DNA of 8,928 bases from Bordetella parapertussis (GTDB lineage Bacteria > Pseudomonadota > Gammaproteobacteria > Burkholderiales > Burkholderiaceae_B), in the NCBI GenBank assembly GCA_945897365.1, contig CAMDFD010000042.1, forward strand, positions 1 to 8,928, given 5' to 3'. Of this stretch, positions 5,775 through 8,928 are shown piece by piece (the stretch's first letter is position 1; each line of letters begins with the position of its first letter). Below the pieces are notes generated by a model that saw only the letters and a program-made list of their open reading frames with translations, made no database searches and was not told the origin of the DNA. The translations under genes were made by a program, and so were the position numbers.

Positions 5775-7441
5775 GCTGAGCTTTCCGGCGATTCAGAAAG
5801 GTTTTGCTGATAACGGATCTCAAGCTCAAGCAGTTGATTGCTAGCAATTCGGCCGTCTAACTCCATGCGGTAAGGGTGACTATTCCATTTGTGAAAACAT
5901 GATTGCCAGTACTCAAATGTGCGCAAGTCCTTGGGTGTTCCCCAAGACAAGTAGCTGTCAATTTCGAATAAATAACAGCGCAATCCAAGTTCGATGGCGT
6001 CGTTGATGCATGTGTCAATATAAAACTCATTATTGATACGACCATTGCGAGCGATGAGATGATCAACGACTCGTCGATAATCCTCAGCCCTACTGAAAGT
6101 AAAAGTACCAATAACAATAGGATCGGTCGCGGGCGATTCAAGCGGTTTTTTGACTGAGATTGTCTGTATTCGGCCTTCTTCGGCTTTGATCCAGCCGAAC
6201 ATTTCAGGATGGCGCAGTGCATTAGCATGTCCACGTACGCCCCAAACAATCACATCCACTCCCGGATTGTCAACCAACTCTTGGAAAGCTTTCGCATCGT
6301 ATATTGCACCGTTATCACATGCGCCGATGGTGAGCGGCCCGAGTAAGGCGCCCATTTCCAGTTCAAGTGCATCAAGTCCAAGCAAGGCTGTACAGGCCTG
6401 GCCTTCGGTAACGCCGGGTAGGGTTTTGATGATGGCATCAGGATAAATATGCTTGAGTTCTTTAGAGATTTCCTGATACCCTGGCATATCGGATCGCAGA
6501 ACAAAAACGTGGTGAATTGCGGCAGGCAGGTCTTTTGTTGCCTGGGCTACCATTGGCTTGCCTGAGACGGCTATAAGCGGCTTGGCCACGTTGTAGCCTT
6601 CAATCACAAATCGCTGCCCCAAGCCAGCCATTGGGATCACCAACGATCCGCTTGGCGTACCCGCTTTGCTTTCGTCTGCCATGAGGCGCCTGAAAGCTAA
6701 CGACCATCCCTTGTACTCAGCAACATCTTCTGGGGTACCCCACTGCATGAAATGCTGCAGCGGATAAACTGCAACCAATTGTTTTGCTGCGAGCAAGGGT
6801 TTGTAGGCCAGACTAACGTAGTACTCGCCACCAACATTCAGATGCTGATCCATCGTCATGCTCAAGGCCTCGTTCATGACTTTTCCAGAGGAAAAATAAT
6901 ATGTCCCACTGGACGCATACTCTTCCATCCGATTATTTGTGAATGGTTGCTTCTCTTGTATGTCTTTAACCCAGCCATTTACCTCATGCAGATAAGCATA
7001 GTTGGTACTACCCAAGGAATGTGGGTGGAATCCCTTGTAGGCTGGAATAGCACCAACGCATTGGTTGGCGGCAACAAATTGTTTGAAGTGCTGCCAGTCC
7101 CAATAACAAGTAAAGTCACAGTAATTGACGATGACTGGGCGTTCTTGGTCAATCAAATTTCCGACCTGACGAACTGCATGAACTGGTCCAAGCTTATGCG
7201 CGGGGATACCTACAACACGCCCCGTTGGGCAATATTCATGCAGGATTGCATCCATTCGATAATCCGTTTGTTTTAGATGATCCTGGTTGCATATGAAGAT
7301 AAATTCCTGTTCGCCAGGGAACATGTCGATTACATGGGCGATAACAGGCTTGCCATCAATTTCAATGAGCGGTTTTGGCACCTCATAACCGGCACGCCTG
7401 AAACGTTCGCCAAAACCAGACATGGGAATAACTATTTGCAT
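5771..7441 (-). CDS. Tandem nucleotidyltransferase: two NTP-transferase (sugar-phosphate nucleotidyltransferase-like) domains in one protein
   Basis: 556 residues built from two related domains. Domain 1 (1-~255) starts IVIPMSGFGERFRRAGYEVP and carries GFGERF (9-14), K23-P-L, NYCDF with metal-ligand candidate D109, GGEYYV (204-209) and QWGTPEDV (233-240). Domain 2 (~266-515) repeats the plan: LVIPMAGLGQRF (267-278), K287-P-L, GACDNG with D376, NNEFYID (470-476) and SWGTPKDL (499-506). Both keep the G-x-G-x-R-F nucleotide loop, the lysine and the metal Asp, so both look active. The family joins an NTP to a sugar or polyol phosphate, releasing pyrophosphate; the nucleotide and sugar cannot be told from sequence. 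Most relatives have one such domain. A joining segment of ~10 residues rich in S, G and K (256-266) separates the domains, and a 40-residue charged tail ends the protein. It follows the membrane glycosyltransferase gene after 14 bases and overlaps gtrA by four. No strong ribosome-binding site is visible. Confidence 0.87.
   Translation of the reverse strand: MQIVIPMSGFGERFRRAGYEVPKPLIEIDGKPVIAHVIDMFPGEQEFIFICNQDHLKQTDYRMDAILHEYCPTGRVVGIPAHKLGPVHAVRQVGNLIDQERPVIVNYCDFTCYWDWQHFKQFVAANQCVGAIPAYKGFHPHSLGSTNYAYLHEVNGWVKDIQEKQPFTNNRMEEYASSGTYYFSSGKVMNEALSMTMDQHLNVGGEYYVSLAYKPLLAAKQLVAVYPLQHFMQWGTPEDVAEYKGWSLAFRRLMADESKAGTPSGSLVIPMAGLGQRFVIEGYNVAKPLIAVSGKPMVAQATKDLPAAIHHVFVLRSDMPGYQEISKELKHIYPDAIIKTLPGVTEGQACTALLGLDALELEMGALLGPLTIGACDNGAIYDAKAFQELVDNPGVDVIVWGVRGHANALRHPEMFGWIKAEEGRIQTISVKKPLESPATDPIVIGTFTFSRAEDYRRVVDHLIARNGRINNEFYIDTCINDAIELGLRCYLFEIDSYLSWGTPKDLRTFEYWQSCFHKWNSHPYRMELDGRIASNQLLELEIRYQQNLSESPESSA
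5781..5786 (-). promoter_or_regulatory. Ribosome-binding site of the gtrA-like gene
   Basis: GGAAAG on the minus strand lies six bases before the ATG at 5774, inside the last codons of the nucleotidyltransferase gene. It supports the overlapping ATGA start. Confidence 0.45.
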
Positions 7442-7455
7442 ATTGCTTACTAACT

Positions 7456-8928
7456 TTACAGTTTCTTCATAACAACCACAGACGATCCGTATTTGTCGTT
7501 TTTATAGATTGCATGCTCGGTCCATCCATGCTTCAAGAACTCGCCAACAAGATCACCCTTTTTGTAGATATATCCCAAAATGATGAGTTTGATGCGCGGG
7601 TCTTTTTCGATGTTTTCAACTGTAGTTTTAGCTGTTGAATCCGAGCCTGACTTTTCATTTAACTTTCTTTGTGTTCTGGATATGCTCTCTGCCACTTGAG
7701 CAGAGGCCAATGAGTATCCATTTGTTATTTCCAAGAACACGCCGTAGGTTGCTCCGATTGCATAGGAATTTCGTGTCAGGTCTAATTTTTTCACCTCATC
7801 ATAGGCTTGAGCAAATTCATAGGGGAAGCCACATAAAACATGGTACCCAGAATTGTAAGTATTTAAATCCTGCGGAAAGCTGTCCATCAATTCATCCATC
7901 GGCTTGTTTTGTTCAGGAATTCCCAGAAAATTAAAAACATTGAACCCGATTAGAAGCGCCATTGAAAACATAATCAAATTGTGCTTAAGGGTTGTAAGCG
8001 AGATCTTGAGGCAGATAAATGCCCCAGTAATAGCAAATGGAATTGCATATTCAGCTTGGTACTTTCCCAAGCCATAAAGTCCTGGACTGATAGAGTAATA
8101 AATTACCAACGCCACCAAAAAAAAGACTAGGTATGAGATGCTTTGAGCTCGATATTTTTTCCACCAAACAAATGCCGACGGAATGAATAGCAACCAAACC
8201 TTGGGGACCGAATTGGCTAATGCAACCAGAACAACACCCGATCCCAATGCGGTAAACACCCGCACCCATTGGCTGGTCTGATCCCCCAATGCGAGCGTTG
8301 AGGGCGTGCCCTGCATAAGGCTTTTGAAGATAAACGGGATAAATATAACAGAAGGAACTACTATTTTTAAAAAGCTCTTGCCATGGTCTATTGCATAAGG
8401 TTTTTTTAATGTGGCTGCAAACATAATCAGTATGGGCACGTAGGCAATAAATACGGGCTGGCGGCACAACGTTGTGATGCATACAAGACTTGCCAGTCTT
8501 ACATAATTTTGTTTTTCTCTTGTAGCAATCGAAAGCATGACCAGAGAGAAGCTGATCAAGCTCCAAATAGAGTTCTCAACAATGGTTGCTAGATGAAGGG
8601 ACAAGGGGATGGTACCCACCGTCAGTGCAAACAGCAGGGCCAGCACTGTAGACACCTCTTGTGTGGCCACCTTGTAGATTCCGAATATGAACAATACATA
8701 AACAATAAAGTAAGCCGTTTTTAATGAAAAATCGTTGACTCCAAATACTCCACCGAAAATTAAATGCACGAGTCCACCGAGTGGGGGGTGTGGGCTTGGA
8801 TTGCCTCCGAAACTCATTACCAATACTCTGCAAAAAATCATTGCCCCCAGCACCAATGCAATCCGCCATGGCCAGGCCAACTTTTTGCTCATATAAATGA
8901 ATACTGCAATCGACCCAACTAAAAACAC
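7456..8928 (-). CDS. Polytopic membrane protein, GT-C/PMT-like glycosyltransferase candidate, N-terminus cut by the window edge
   Basis: 490 codons are readable. The first (GTG at 8928) lies in open frame at the window edge and is probably internal; the first ATG is at 8892, so the true start is unknown. Residues ~1-335 contain roughly ten hydrophobic segments. After helix 2 comes NPSPHPPLGGLVHLIFG (43-59), then VNDFSLKTAYF (64-74), like the HPPLY...LFG...F.LR pattern of the PMT/ArnT/GT39-GT83 families that use polyprenyl-phosphate sugars. Residues ~335-490 form a mostly hydrophilic C-terminal domain, probably periplasmic, without motifs I recognise. No Asp or Glu lies between the visible start and HPPL, where such enzymes normally have an acidic catalytic loop; it may lie upstream or be absent. 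It could serve as the GtrC-like transferase using the lipid-linked sugar made by the GT2 and GtrA proteins downstream. A wholly different membrane function, such as a polymerase, is possible. Confidence 0.7.
   Translation of the reverse strand: MFLVGSIAVFIYMSKKLAWPWRIALVLGAMIFCRVLVMSFGGNPSPHPPLGGLVHLIFGGVFGVNDFSLKTAYFIVYVLFIFGIYKVATQEVSTVLALLFALTVGTIPLSLHLATIVENSIWSLISFSLVMLSIATREKQNYVRLASLVCITTLCRQPVFIAYVPILIMFAATLKKPYAIDHGKSFLKIVVPSVIFIPFIFKSLMQGTPSTLALGDQTSQWVRVFTALGSGVVLVALANSVPKVWLLFIPSAFVWWKKYRAQSISYLVFFLVALVIYYSISPGLYGLGKYQAEYAIPFAITGAFICLKISLTTLKHNLIMFSMALLIGFNVFNFLGIPEQNKPMDELMDSFPQDLNTYNSGYHVLCGFPYEFAQAYDEVKKLDLTRNSYAIGATYGVFLEITNGYSLASAQVAESISRTQRKLNEKSGSDSTAKTTVENIEKDPRIKLIILGYIYKKGDLVGEFLKHGWTEHAIYKNDKYGSSVVVMKKL

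Larger units (their letters stand above)
1..8928 (-). other. Single co-directional gene string, probable operon for surface polysaccharide assembly
   Basis: All nine genes are on the minus strand. Junctions from first to last transcribed: 14-base gap (7442-7455), ATGA overlap (5771-5774), TAAATG abutment (5375/5376), ATGA overlap (4677-4680), 19-base overlap or 5-base gap depending on the start chosen (4078 or 4102), GTGA overlap (2024-2027), ATGA overlap (1278-1281), and a 17-base gap (227-243). No room exists for an intergenic promoter, and I found no hairpin followed by a U-tract. The promoter and terminator of the unit must lie outside the window, unless a promoter sits inside a gene. Confidence 0.8.

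Noticed and set aside
5857..6249. Open frame of 130 codons on the minus strand that looks partly hydrophobic.
   Set aside because: It lies inside domain 2 of the nucleotidyltransferase in another frame; the hydrophobic part is a by-product of the shifted codons.
6752..7276. Open frame of 174 codons on the plus strand.
   Set aside because: It is antisense to domain 1 of the nucleotidyltransferase, whose motifs are intact; the translation has no family features and looks like a shadow frame.
8051..8566. Open frame of 171 codons on the minus strand in another frame.
   Set aside because: It overlaps the membrane glycosyltransferase gene fully; its translation is rich in Cys, His and Ser without helices or motifs.
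1..8928. CRISPR array, tRNA or rRNA genes, insertion sequences, phage attachment sites, riboswitches.
   Set aside because: No regularly spaced repeats, transposase-like frames, terminal inverted repeats or RNA-like conserved folds were seen, and coding genes fill almost the entire window.

Overview
The window is one uninterrupted stretch of minus-strand genes from a surface-polysaccharide (O-antigen or capsule) biosynthesis locus of a bacterium, most likely a Gram-negative proteobacterium. The evidence is the mix of undecaprenyl-sugar and GT-C type membrane proteins with sugar-nucleotide enzymes, and a terminal gene whose N-terminus matches the FnlA/WbjB/CapE family of UDP-GlcNAc 4,6-dehydratase/5-epimerases. 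Base composition looks like the middle to upper 40s in percent GC by eye (not computed). Genus cannot be fixed from the sequence.

Layout in transcription order (high to low coordinates): (1) a polytopic GT-C-like membrane glycosyltransferase, cut by the window edge; (2) a 556-residue protein with two complete nucleotidyltransferase domains in tandem; (3) a GtrA-type small membrane protein; (4) a GT2 glycosyltransferase of the dolichyl-phosphate-sugar synthase/GtrB kind but without membrane helices; (5) a short GDPD-like phosphodiesterase; (6) a 692-residue fusion of a GT-C-like membrane domain with a phosphoribulokinase/uridine-kinase-like P-loop domain; (7) a HAD phosphatase; (8) a class II aldolase/adducin-family protein; (9) the start of an fnlA/wbjB/capE-like gene, cut by the other window edge. 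Every junction is an overlap, an abutment or a gap of at most 17 bases, and four are 4-base ATGA/GTGA overlaps. I see no promoter, terminator, RNA gene, mobile element or CRISPR array. No stretch longer than 17 bases lies outside a gene.

How the genes may work together: the GT2 enzyme would charge a polyprenyl phosphate with a sugar, GtrA would help move it across the inner membrane, and a GT-C enzyme would transfer it on the outer face, as in Gtr-type systems. Around this sits a set of small-molecule enzymes unusual for a sugar-polymer locus: kinase, HAD phosphatase, class II aldolase, GDPD-like phosphodiesterase and double nucleotidyltransferase. Together they look like a dedicated route that makes, activates or remodels a phosphorylated sugar or polyol. 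The substrate and product are not readable from sequence, and I know of no described pathway with exactly this set. The two most unusual proteins are the GT-C::kinase fusion and the tandem nucleotidyltransferase.
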